Shown here one piece after another: positions 33,253 through 41,763 of a stretch of DNA of 64,000 nucleotides. Below the pieces are notes generated by a model, which searched no databases, had not been told where the DNA came from, and saw only the letters and a list, made by a program, of their open reading frames with translations. The translations under genes were made by a program, and so were the position numbers. The stretch is from Kluyvera ascorbata_C (lineage in GTDB: Bacteria > Pseudomonadota > Gammaproteobacteria > Enterobacterales > Enterobacteriaceae), in NCBI RefSeq assembly GCF_044197065.1, contig NZ_JBIQOI010000007.1, forward strand, positions 62,001 to 126,000, written 5' to 3'. Numbering within the stretch: position 1 is the stretch's first letter; every line of letters starts with the position of its first letter.

Positions 33253-33521
33253 ATTTTCTCCTGAATATCCTTGTTCCCACCCCAACGGGAAACGAAAGTC
33301 CGCTCCGCGGCCACGACTGCGTTTTCGCCAAAATTGCGCCTTGAGGACGCACGGCATTCAACGTCAGCTCAAAAAACCCACTCTTTGTCGGGTTGAAATA
33401 AAGACAGAGCCCCAAATTATTCTTATGTTTAAATTTAGACGTATTCGGCGTGTTTATTGTGTTAAAAGACGCGCCCGGTTACAACCTTAACGGAAATTAC
33501 CGTACACCGGAGGCCTGGCCC

Positions 33522-34166
33522 ATGAGTCTAGTTGATAAGAAAAACCTTGTATCTCAATCGGATGCATTACCCGGGCGAAATACGCCAATGCCGGTTGCCA
33601 CGCTCAATGTTGTGACCGAACACTCAATGACGAACGTTCCGGAGGGGATGGAAGTCGCCTTATTCGCCATGGGCTGCTTCTGGGGCGTCGAACGTCTGTA
33701 CTGGCAGATCCCTGGTGTTTACAGCACCGCAGCAGGCTATACCGGCGGCTATACGCCGAATCCAACCTACCGCGAAGTGTGTAGCGGGCTGACCGGACAT
33801 GCGGAAGCGGTACGCGTGGTTTATGACCCTGCGGTGGTCAGCTATAGCGCCCTGCTAAAAGTGTTCTGGGAAAACCACGACCCGGCGCAGGGGATGAGAC
33901 AGGGCAACGATCAGGGCACGCAGTACCGCTCGGCGATTTACCCCGTCACGCCGGAACAAGAGCAGGAAGCACATGCCAGCCTGAAACAGTTCCAGGACGC
34001 GATGAGGAGCTCGGGAGATGCGCGTACCATCACCACCGAAATCGCCAATGCGAAGCCGTTCTACTACGCCGAAGATGAGCACCAGCAGTATCTGTACAAA
34101 AATCCGCACGGCTACTGCGGCATCGGCGGGATTGGCGTGTGTCTGCCCCCTCAGTTGCAGGGTTAA
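33522..34166 (+). CDS. msrA: Peptide-methionine (S)-S-oxide reductase
   Basis: Repairs oxidised methionine (S-sulfoxide) in proteins. The 214-residue product has catalytic Cys52 in GCFWG and recycling Cys199 and Cys207 in GYCGIGGIGVC, matching Cys51, Cys198 and Cys206 of E. coli. ATG 33522 (MSLVDKKNLV) has GGAGG upstream. It is divergent from tamA and overlaps the 3' end of the LacI-type regulator by four bases in convergent orientation. Confidence 0.96.
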   Translation: MSLVDKKNLVSQSDALPGRNTPMPVATLNVVTEHSMTNVPEGMEVALFAMGCFWGVERLYWQIPGVYSTAAGYTGGYTPNPTYREVCSGLTGHAEAVRVVYDPAVVSYSALLKVFWENHDPAQGMRQGNDQGTQYRSAIYPVTPEQEQEAHASLKQFQDAMRSSGDARTITTEIANAKPFYYAEDEHQQYLYKNPHGYCGIGGIGVCLPPQLQG

Positions 34167-35221
34167 CCGTCCAACGCCACGCGCGCGGCATGGCGCGTGG
34201 CATTCGCCACCGTCCCGTAGTCCATGACTTTCCCCTGCAGTAACAGGTTATAGACCGGCGAATGGGGCCGGTTAAGCCGCGTTTGCAGCAAATGCACGGC
34301 CTCAATGCCCAGGTCACGGCAAGGCACGCGAATGCCGGTCACCGGCGCGGTCAGGCTATTTTCCAGATTCCACGTAAAATCGGTGGTGATAAGCGAGATA
34401 TCCTGCGGCACGCGCAGCCCGTGGCGCTGCAACGCCTTCATCACCCCCTCGGTCATGCTGGTGCTGTTGGGGAAAATAACATCCGGCCACTGCGCGCGAT
34501 CGTGCGTTTCCAGCCATGTATTCAGCGCCCGCTCGGCCTCCTCCGCCGTGAACCACTCGGTGACTAACAGGTCGTGCTGAGGGTTGAAAGGCACATGGTG
34601 ATAGCGATAGGCCTCTTTAATTCCGTCCAGCCGCGCGTACAGCGTCTCCCTACGCAGACAGGTCATCGTCAGCACCCGCCGATGCCCTTGTTCAAAGAGA
34701 TAGCGCATCGCGGTAAAGCCGATAGCCCGGTGGTCAGGCGAGACGCAATCCAGCGACATTTCCCGGTCAATCGAGTTAATCAGCACGCAGGGCTTATTCA
34801 GCGTACTGGCCAGCTTGAGGATCGTGGGGTCGTCCGTGCCGATGATGACCACGGCATTGATGCTCTTCTGATTGGCTTTTTCGAGGAACAATTTTACGTC
34901 TGCATGCTGTTCTTCCAGCGCACAGTGGCTGATCCAGACATCATGCGGCGCGCTGGCTTCGGCAATCCCTTTGGTGACCTCCAGATAAAAGGTATCGCCG
35001 CGCCCCTGGAACGTGCGCTCCGGCGCAAACACGGCAATGCCGTTAATCAGCAGTCGTCCGTTGGCCAGTGAGTCCAGTACCCCTAGCTGGCGAGCGCATT
35101 GCACAATCGCCTCTCGCGCCTTTTCGCTGGTGTAGGATTTGCCGCTCAGCACCCGGGAGACGGTGCTGATGGAGTAGCCGGTTCGGGCGGCAATTTCATC
35201 CATTTTTAGCTTGCCTGGCAT
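34163..35221 (-). CDS. LacI-family transcriptional regulator of the oxidoreductase cluster
   Basis: A 352-residue repressor: N-terminal helix-turn-helix (KMDEIAARTGYSISTVSRVLSGK, residues 6-28), hinge helix (SLANGRL, near 51-57) and a periplasmic-binding-like ligand domain with a C-terminal dimer core. ATG 35221 (MPGKLKMDEI) with AGGT upstream is the start; the longer frame covers the intergenic control region. It is transcribed away from the four-oxidoreductase operon, which it probably controls in response to a sugar or sugar derivative. Confidence 0.88.
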   Translation of the reverse strand: MPGKLKMDEIAARTGYSISTVSRVLSGKSYTSEKAREAIVQCARQLGVLDSLANGRLLINGIAVFAPERTFQGRGDTFYLEVTKGIAEASAPHDVWISHCALEEQHADVKLFLEKANQKSINAVVIIGTDDPTILKLASTLNKPCVLINSIDREMSLDCVSPDHRAIGFTAMRYLFEQGHRRVLTMTCLRRETLYARLDGIKEAYRYHHVPFNPQHDLLVTEWFTAEEAERALNTWLETHDRAQWPDVIFPNSTSMTEGVMKALQRHGLRVPQDISLITTDFTWNLENSLTAPVTGIRVPCRDLGIEAVHLLQTRLNRPHSPVYNLLLQGKVMDYGTVANATRHAARVALDG

Positions 35222-35248
35222 TGTGTGACCTCGCTCGCAATCATATTT

Positions 35249-35262
35249 TGCAAATTTTTGCA
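35249..35262. promoter_or_regulatory. Operator candidate between lacI-type gene and oxidoreductase operon
   Basis: TGCAAATTTTTGCA is a 14-bp inverted repeat with only its central pair unmatched, 28 bp upstream of the regulator start. A second partly symmetric sequence, AAAACGCATTTT, lies at about 35282-35293. Either could bind the LacI-type regulator; LacI-family sites often centre on CG, which favours the second. Confidence 0.35.
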
Positions 35263-35412
35263 GATGCAGTTTGCTGATTTTAAAACGCATTTTCACTTTC
35301 CCGCCCATATTCCTGCTTGGCCTGCGAGCATTCTCACAAATTCCGTTTGTCCGCGTTATCCGCCTTCCCTATTTTCAGACTTCAGTCATTCCTATCACGG
35401 TTAAGGTGCAAC

Positions 35413-36567
35413 ATGGATAAGGTGCGTTTCGGCATTATTGGCGTGGGTAACATTGGTACCCTTCACGCCCGTTACCTGATGGCAGGTACGGTGAAAGAGG
35501 CCTGCCTGACGGCAGTGTGCGATAACGATCTCAGCAAGCATCCGGCTATTCGCCAGCTGGTTGGCGACGGCATCACCCTATTCGACGATGCCGAAACCAT
35601 GCTGAAAAGCGGGCTGATCGACGCGGTTATCGTCTCAACCCCGCACTACGATCATCCGGGCCTGTCGATGATGGCGATGCGCCACGGCATCCATACCCTT
35701 TGCGAAAAACCGGCCGGGGTTTACACCGCCCAGGTGCGTGAAATGAACGAATACGCCCGCGGCTGCAACGTGGTGTTCGGCATGATGTTCAACCAGCGTC
35801 CTAACCCGCTGTATCAGAAAGTGAAAGATCTGATCGACAGCGGCGAGCTGGGCGAACTGCGCCGCTCCAACTGGATTATCACCAACTGGTATCGCTCCCA
35901 GAGCTACTACAACTCCGGCGGCTGGCGCGCCACCTGGAAGGGCGAAGGCGGCGGCGTGCTGCTCAATCAGGACCCGCATCAGCTCGACCTGTGGCAGTGG
36001 CTGGTCGGTATGCCGGTGCGCATGCGCGCGTTTTGCCAGTTCGGTAAGCATCGCGATATTGAAGTGGAAAACGACGTCACCGCCTACGCCGAATACGCCA
36101 ACGGCGCAACCGGGGTCTTTATTACCACCACCGCGGAAGCGCCGGGCACCAACCGCCTGGAGATCACCGGCGATCGCGGCAAGGTGGTGGTCGAGGAAGG
36201 TCGCCTGCGATTCTGGCGTCTGCGCGAGTCTGAACCCGAATTCAACGCCCGCTGGCAGAACGGCTTTGGCGAGCCGGAATGTTGGGAAGTCATCATCCCT
36301 ACTCCGCCGGAAAGCAGCGAGCACCACGTGGTCACCGCCAACTTCTGCGACGCCGTGCTGCACGGTAAACCGCTGATTGCCCCCGGCACCGACGGGATTC
36401 GCGGCCTGACGCTTTCCAACGCCATGCACCTCTCCACCTGGACCGACGACTGGGTCAACCTGCCGTTTGACGAGGCGCTGTTTAAAAAGCTGCTGGACGA
36501 GCGCATCGCCACCTCCGTTGAAAAACAGGTCGAAAGTAAAACGCTGGATGCCTCCGGCACCTGGTAA
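35413..36567 (+). CDS. Gfo/Idh/MocA-family oxidoreductase 1
   Basis: A 384-residue NAD(P)-dependent sugar or cyclitol dehydrogenase. N-terminal Rossmann fold with GVGNIG (residues 8-13), the family EKP motif in TLCEKPAGV, and the catalytic-domain motif GGGVLLNQDPHQLDLWQW, whose His corresponds to the general acid/base position. ATG 35413 with AAGGTG upstream gives the start at the Rossmann strand; the frame further upstream is intergenic. First of four related genes in one operon. The substrate is unknown. Confidence 0.85.
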   Translation: MDKVRFGIIGVGNIGTLHARYLMAGTVKEACLTAVCDNDLSKHPAIRQLVGDGITLFDDAETMLKSGLIDAVIVSTPHYDHPGLSMMAMRHGIHTLCEKPAGVYTAQVREMNEYARGCNVVFGMMFNQRPNPLYQKVKDLIDSGELGELRRSNWIITNWYRSQSYYNSGGWRATWKGEGGGVLLNQDPHQLDLWQWLVGMPVRMRAFCQFGKHRDIEVENDVTAYAEYANGATGVFITTTAEAPGTNRLEITGDRGKVVVEEGRLRFWRLRESEPEFNARWQNGFGEPECWEVIIPTPPESSEHHVVTANFCDAVLHGKPLIAPGTDGIRGLTLSNAMHLSTWTDDWVNLPFDEALFKKLLDERIATSVEKQVESKTLDASGTW

Positions 36568-36586
36568 TCCGCATCAGGAGAGACAC

Positions 36587-37765
36587 ATGTTACGCATTGC
36601 TATCGTGGGAACCGGGAACATCTCCCACAACCATATTCAGGGATATCAGGAGTTTGCCGACCGCTGCCAGATAGTCGCGCTGGTCGATATCTACCCAGAG
36701 AAAGCGCAGGAGAAGAAAGAACGTTACGGGCTGACCAACGCTACGGTGTTCAGCAGCCACCAGGCCCTGCTGGAATCGGGTCTTGAGGTGGATATTGTTG
36801 ATGTCTGCACCCCGCCGTATGTCCACGCCCAAATCAGTATTGATGCGCTAAACGCCGGTAAGCACGTGCTGTGCGAGAAGCCGATGGCGGCATCATTAGA
36901 GGAGTGCGACGCGATGATCGCCGCCCAACGCGCCAGCGGCAAAATCCTCTCGATCATCGCCCAGAACCGCTTCACCGACGCCTTCTGGCGTTTAAAGCAG
37001 GTGGTCGATTCCGGCGAGCTGGGGAAAATCTGCCACGCGCAGGTGGACTCATTCTGGTGGCGCGGCCACTGCTATTACGACCTGTGGTGGCGCGGCACCT
37101 GGGAAAAAGAGGGCGGCGGCTGCACCCTGAATCATGCGGTGCACCATATCGACGCTATCCAGTGGATGCTCGGCTTCCCCACCGAGGTGGTGGCGATGAT
37201 GACCAACGTCGCCCACGATAACGCCGAGGTTGAAGACCTCTCCGCCGCCATTTTCCGCTACAGCAGCGGCGCGCTGACGCAGTTGACCGCCTCGGTGGTG
37301 CATCACGGCGAAGACCAGAAGATTGTGATTCAGGGCGAAAAAGCGCGAATCTCCGCGCCATGGGACGTGTGGGCCAGCGTCTCCGCCGATAACGGCTTCC
37401 CGCAGGAGCAGCATAACGACGCGCTGGAAGCACGACTGGACTCACTTTTCCGCAATACGCCAAAGCTCAAATACACGCTGCATACCGGGCAGATCAACGA
37501 CCTGCTGAACGCGGTGGAGCAGCGCGGCGAACCGCTGATTGACGGCGTGCAGGGTAAACGCTCGCTCGAGCTGATTACCGCCATCTATCAATCTTCCATT
37601 ACCGGGCGCGTGGTAACGCTGCCCGTCAGCCCGGACGAGCCCTGGTATAAAACCGGTGGCCTGGTTTCCCTCGCCCCGCACTTCTACGAGAAGGCGGCAT
37701 CGGTCGAGAACTTCAGCGAAGTGGGCGCGATTCCGTTGGGTAAAGATTTGGACAAAGGAGCATAA
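36587..37765 (+). CDS. Gfo/Idh/MocA-family oxidoreductase 2
   Basis: A 392-residue paralogue. Rossmann motif GTGNIS (slightly changed from GxGxxG), CEKPMAAS as EKP motif, and EKEGGGCTLNHAVHHIDAIQW as catalytic segment. An unusual aromatic run precedes it (SFWWRGHCYYDLWWRG), suggesting a carbohydrate-stacking pocket. AGGAG eight bases before ATG 36587. It starts 19 bases after the first oxidoreductase and runs two bases from the next gene. Confidence 0.85.
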   Translation: MLRIAIVGTGNISHNHIQGYQEFADRCQIVALVDIYPEKAQEKKERYGLTNATVFSSHQALLESGLEVDIVDVCTPPYVHAQISIDALNAGKHVLCEKPMAASLEECDAMIAAQRASGKILSIIAQNRFTDAFWRLKQVVDSGELGKICHAQVDSFWWRGHCYYDLWWRGTWEKEGGGCTLNHAVHHIDAIQWMLGFPTEVVAMMTNVAHDNAEVEDLSAAIFRYSSGALTQLTASVVHHGEDQKIVIQGEKARISAPWDVWASVSADNGFPQEQHNDALEARLDSLFRNTPKLKYTLHTGQINDLLNAVEQRGEPLIDGVQGKRSLELITAIYQSSITGRVVTLPVSPDEPWYKTGGLVSLAPHFYEKAASVENFSEVGAIPLGKDLDKGA

Positions 37766-37767
37766 AC

Positions 37768-38835
37768 ATGAGCATCAAAGACGGTATGAACTACGCCCCG
37801 GTGGGCAAACCACAGCCGGTTGTTGGCCAGGGTGAGTTTATTATTGCGGCGGCGGCGTTAGACCACGGTCATATCTACGGGATGTGTAACGGTCTGATTG
37901 AAGCCGGTGCGACGCTGAAATGGGTTTATGACCCGGACCCGGCGAAGGTCGACAAGTTTGTGCAGCAGTACCCGCAGGCGCAGGTTGCGCCGACGCTAGA
38001 AACGATTTTAAACGACGCCAGCGTCCATCTCGTGGCTGGGGCGGCGATCCCGTCCGAGCGCTGCGCGCTAGGGCTGAAGGTGATGGATGCCGGGAAAGAC
38101 TACTTCACCGATAAAGCCCCGCTGACCACGCTGGCGCAACTGGAAGCCGCGAAACGTAAAGTGGCGGAAACCGGCCGCAAATACGCGGTGTACTACAGCG
38201 AGCGCCTGCACGTAGAAAGCGCGGTCTTTGCCGGGCAGTTAGTTGCTGAGGGCGCCATTGGCCGCGTCATGCAGACGCTGGGCGTCGGCCCGCACCGCGA
38301 AGGCACCGGTCGCCCGGACTGGTTCTACGAGAAAGAATTCTTCGGCGGCATCCTGTGCGACATCGGCAGTCACCAGATTGAGCAGTTCCTGTTTTATACC
38401 GGCAACAGCGATGCGCGCATCGTGGCAAGCCAGGTTCGCAACGTGAACCATCCGCAGTATCCGCAGTTCGAAGATTTCGGCGATGCCATGCTGGCGGGCG
38501 ACAACGGCGCCACCGGCTATTTCCGCTGCGACTGGTTTACACCGGATGGCCTCTCCAGTTGGGGCGACGGTCGCTTAACCCTGCTCGGCACCGACGGCTA
38601 TATCGAAATCCGTAAGTACGTCGACATCACCCACGGCGAGCAGGACGTGGTTTACCTGGTCAACAAAGAGGGCGAGTTCCGCTATCCGGTGGCGGGCAAA
38701 GTGGGCTTCCCTTATTTCGGCGAGCTGATTCGGGACTGCATGAATCGCACCGAAAACGCCATGACCCAGGCACACACCTTTAAAGCAGCCGAGCTTTGCG
38801 TCAAAGCGCAGATGCTGGCGAACGCGGTGGAATAA
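37768..38835 (+). CDS. Gfo/Idh/MocA-family oxidoreductase 3, divergent
   Basis: A 355-residue member that departs from the family in two places: the nucleotide-binding loop reads ALDHGHIYGM instead of GxGxxG, and the EKP motif is replaced by TDKAPLTT, retaining only the lysine. The catalytic region GGILCDIGSHQIEQF still carries the histidine. These changes suggest a different cofactor pose or a non-redox role such as epimerase or lyase, which is inference. GGAG lies seven bases before the ATG. Part of the same operon. Confidence 0.82.
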   Translation: MSIKDGMNYAPVGKPQPVVGQGEFIIAAAALDHGHIYGMCNGLIEAGATLKWVYDPDPAKVDKFVQQYPQAQVAPTLETILNDASVHLVAGAAIPSERCALGLKVMDAGKDYFTDKAPLTTLAQLEAAKRKVAETGRKYAVYYSERLHVESAVFAGQLVAEGAIGRVMQTLGVGPHREGTGRPDWFYEKEFFGGILCDIGSHQIEQFLFYTGNSDARIVASQVRNVNHPQYPQFEDFGDAMLAGDNGATGYFRCDWFTPDGLSSWGDGRLTLLGTDGYIEIRKYVDITHGEQDVVYLVNKEGEFRYPVAGKVGFPYFGELIRDCMNRTENAMTQAHTFKAAELCVKAQMLANAVE

Positions 38836-38847
38836 CGGGAGGCGGAA

Positions 38848-39867
38848 ATGAACACACGTCATGTCGCCATTATCGGCTGCGGCGCCATCCATACCTGCCA
38901 CGTGGACGCGCTGCGCCATGTGCCGGGCGTTGTCCTGCGGGCGATTGTGGATATCGATAGCGCCAAAGGAAGCCAGCTTGCGGCCGACTATGGCTGTCAC
39001 TTTTATCAGGACTACCGCGAGATGCTGCTGGATGACGCCATTGACGTGGTGCATATCTGCACGCCGCACTACCTGCATAAACCGATGATCCTTGCCGCGC
39101 TGGCGGCAGGGAAACAGGTTTTCTGCGAAAAACCGGTGGTGATGAATCCACAGGAGGTGGAGGAGATTCAGGCCGCGGCAGAGCGCTTCCAGCGCCGCGT
39201 CGGCGTCTGCTATCAAAACCGCCTGAACCCCACCAGCCTGGCCATTGAGCGCTGTATTGCCGACGGTACGCTGGGCGGCCTGCGCGCCATCAAGGCGGTG
39301 CTCACCTGGTCACGCTCTGGGGATTACTATGCCGCCAGCCCGTGGCGCGGTAGTTTCGCGACTGAAGGCGGCAGTCTGTTGATTAATCAGGCGATTCATA
39401 CGCTGGATCTGATGCAGTGGTATGGCGAGGGGGTCAAGAGCCTGAAAGGGGTCGTCGACAGCGCACTGTTGGCCGACGAGATTGAAACCGAAGACAGCGC
39501 GATGGTCACTCTGCGCTTTCACAACGGCGCACGCGGGCTGTTTTACGCCAGCAACTGCCATATCAGCGACTCGCCACTGCTGCTGGAGTTGGAGTTTGAA
39601 CGGGGAATGCTGCGCCTGGCGGACAACGTACTGTGGCAGTTCTGCGGTGATGAACGCACGCAGCTTGCCAGCGACGCTGCGCCCGACGGCATCGGCAAAA
39701 GCTACTGGGGAATCGGCCATCGGCTGGCCATTCTCCATTTTTACCAAGCGTTAAACGATCCCGCCAGTGCAGACTACTGCGATATTGCTGAGGCGGCCAA
39801 ATCATTACAGATGGTTAATGCCATTTACCAATCGTCACTATTGAGGAAATGGGTGAATATAGACTAG
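38848..39867 (+). CDS. Gfo/Idh/MocA-family oxidoreductase 4
   Basis: A 339-residue paralogue with GCGAIH in the Rossmann loop, VFCEKPVVM as EKP motif and EGGSLLINQAIHTLDLMQW as catalytic segment. It is closest in layout to the first two enzymes. GGGAGG precedes the ATG. A gap of 91 bases with a strong hairpin separates it from the transporter gene. Confidence 0.85.
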   Translation: MNTRHVAIIGCGAIHTCHVDALRHVPGVVLRAIVDIDSAKGSQLAADYGCHFYQDYREMLLDDAIDVVHICTPHYLHKPMILAALAAGKQVFCEKPVVMNPQEVEEIQAAAERFQRRVGVCYQNRLNPTSLAIERCIADGTLGGLRAIKAVLTWSRSGDYYAASPWRGSFATEGGSLLINQAIHTLDLMQWYGEGVKSLKGVVDSALLADEIETEDSAMVTLRFHNGARGLFYASNCHISDSPLLLELEFERGMLRLADNVLWQFCGDERTQLASDAAPDGIGKSYWGIGHRLAILHFYQALNDPASADYCDIAEAAKSLQMVNAIYQSSLLRKWVNID

Positions 39868-39904
39868 CGATCGTCATCCGATTTTTCCTGCTGTCAATAA
39901 GATA

Positions 39905-39928
39905 CAGTGCAGGGGTCACTCTGCACTG
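39905..39928 (+). promoter_or_regulatory. Intercistronic hairpin before the sugar transporter gene
   Basis: CAGTGCAG / CTGCACTG is an exact 8-bp inverted repeat with an eight-base loop between the fourth oxidoreductase and the transporter. There is no U-run. It may be an operator or an mRNA structure. Confidence 0.4.
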
Positions 39929-39958
39929 ACACCCTACCAGTACAGGAATAATAATATT

Positions 39959-41503
39959 ATGGTTAAACCAACTGAACGTCGCGTTGGCTATGGTACCGCT
40001 ATTGGCTACGGCGTCACTGATTTATTTGGCGGCGGCGCCTTTGCCGTTATAGGAACCTGGCTTTTATTTTTTTACACCACCTATTGTGGCCTGAGCGTTT
40101 TAGAAGCGGGGTCAATATTTGCTATCGCTCGTATTATTGATGCCATTTTGAGTCCGGTGATGGGCTATATCACGGATAACTTTGGTAATACCTGGCTTGG
40201 CCGCAAGTTTGGCCGTCGCCGTTTTTTCCTGTTGATAAGCTCGCCGCTGATGTTTCTCTACGCGCTGGTGTGGATTACCGACATGAACTATTGGTACTAC
40301 CTGGGCACCTATCTTTCCATCGAGCTGCTCTCTGCAATGGTACTGGTGCCGTGGGAAACCTTATCCGCCGAAATGACCAACCGCTTTAGCGAGCGTACGC
40401 GTCTTTCCGGCGTGCGCATGATGTGCTCCGCACTCGGCGGTTTTTTAGCGGTTTCCGTACCGGGTATTATTATGCAGTACACCGGTAAAGATAATTCATT
40501 CACCTACACCTTAACCGGGATTGTTTTTGCGACCATTTATTGCGTCGCGGTATTTACCACCTGGGCTTGTACCTGGGAAGCGAAAGACGTTCGCGAAGAA
40601 TATGAATTCCAGTCGGATAATCAACGCGGCGGCGGCCTATTTAACCATTTAAAATACCTGGTTATTGATCTTATATCTTCATTCAAAATAAGAATATTTC
40701 GTCAGCACATTCTGATTTATATTTGTTCATTTACCGCCATGGATGTTTTTGGTTCGGTATTTACCTATTACGTGGTTTACGCATTACACCACGATACCGA
40801 AATGGTTTCCGGGCTATTAAGTATTGCCGCTTTTGTTTCGATTCCCGGCACCTTCGGCTTTATGATGCTGATGAATAGATTTAACCTCACGCCTTCCGCG
40901 GCGCTAAGGCTTTCCTATGGCAGTATTATGGTGGTGCTGGCGTTCCTGTTTATCATTTATATCGGTAATTTGCAGGTGCCGACGCTGCTGTTCTCCGCCG
41001 TGTTTGTGTTGCTGGGGCTGGCAAAAGCCGGGCTGTACTACATTCCCTGGAACATCTACAGCTTTATCCCTGATGTGGATGAGATTGTCACCCGCCAGCG
41101 CCGTGAGGGGATCTTTGCGGGCGTGATGGTACTGACGCGTAAAAGCACCGTCGCGCTGGCGATTATGCTGATTGGTATTGTGCTCGAGGAGAGCGGCTTC
41201 GTGAAAGGCGGCGGCGCACAGCCTGCCAGCGCGCTACACGCGATCATCGGCCTGATGGTGTTCGCCACCGCCGGGATGCTGGCCGTGAGCTTCTACATGA
41301 CCTATCGCTTTAAGCTGACGCAAAAAACGCACAGCCTGCTGATTAAAGAGGTGGCGCGGCGCAAGCTCGGCGGGAATGCCGAGGACTGCGATCCGGAGAC
41401 GCGTCAGGTGATTATGGCATTGACGGGATATGCGTATAACGAGGTCTGGGACGCAAAGCCGAAAGGGCACGAGAAGAGTAAATCGCTCGCCACCAGCGGA
41501 TAA
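39959..41503 (+). CDS. GPH-type (MelB-like) MFS sugar transporter
   Basis: A 514-residue inner-membrane symporter of the glycoside-pentoside-hexuronide group: about 12 membrane segments and the loop 2-3 motif MGYITDNFGNTWLGRKFGRRRFF, comparable to the D-x-T-x-x-R-x-G-R-x-RP motif of MelB relatives. The C-terminal tail of about 50 residues is charged and cytoplasmic. It presumably imports the substrate used by the four dehydrogenases. The first two thirds of the gene are visibly richer in A and T than the neighbouring oxidoreductase genes. Confidence 0.85.
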   Translation: MVKPTERRVGYGTAIGYGVTDLFGGGAFAVIGTWLLFFYTTYCGLSVLEAGSIFAIARIIDAILSPVMGYITDNFGNTWLGRKFGRRRFFLLISSPLMFLYALVWITDMNYWYYLGTYLSIELLSAMVLVPWETLSAEMTNRFSERTRLSGVRMMCSALGGFLAVSVPGIIMQYTGKDNSFTYTLTGIVFATIYCVAVFTTWACTWEAKDVREEYEFQSDNQRGGGLFNHLKYLVIDLISSFKIRIFRQHILIYICSFTAMDVFGSVFTYYVVYALHHDTEMVSGLLSIAAFVSIPGTFGFMMLMNRFNLTPSAALRLSYGSIMVVLAFLFIIYIGNLQVPTLLFSAVFVLLGLAKAGLYYIPWNIYSFIPDVDEIVTRQRREGIFAGVMVLTRKSTVALAIMLIGIVLEESGFVKGGGAQPASALHAIIGLMVFATAGMLAVSFYMTYRFKLTQKTHSLLIKEVARRKLGGNAEDCDPETRQVIMALTGYAYNEVWDAKPKGHEKSKSLATSG

Positions 41504-41516
41504 CCTCAGTCACACC

Positions 41517-41592
41517 GTAGGCCGGATAAGCGAAGCGCCATCCGGCAGAACCCGCGTGCATTGCCGGATGGCGCTTCGCTTATCCGGCCTAC
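41517..41592. repeat. REP/BIME element
   Basis: GTAGGCCGGATAAGCGAAGC-GCCATCCGGCA and TTGCCGGATGGCGCTTCGCT-TATCCGGCCTAC. Marks the downstream border of the oxidoreductase-transporter island. Confidence 0.85.
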
Positions 41593-41668
41593 CGCTCTCC
41601 CCACCTAAACAAAATGTGACCTCTGGCGGCTTTACAGTGCTTTACGCTATACTAACCGCTGAAATTGT

Positions 41669-41694
41669 CGCCCCATCACCTACGGGGCGGTTTT
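41669..41694 (+). promoter_or_regulatory. ytfL leader hairpin
   Basis: CGCCCC, nine-base loop, GGGGCG then GTTTT, 70 bases before the ytfL start and after a possible -10 (TATACT at about 41648). It looks like an intrinsic terminator placed in the 5' leader, so attenuation of ytfL is possible. Confidence 0.4.
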
Positions 41695-41763
41695 CAATGT
41701 GTATTCCACACGGATTTATAAACTTCCCCTTCCGAGGATCTGGCCCGACGGGCTGGATAAGAT

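Noticed and set aside
33253..33357. Longer start for tamA
   Set aside because: It would bury the signal peptide and lacks an RBS; GTG 33252 matches the family length exactly.
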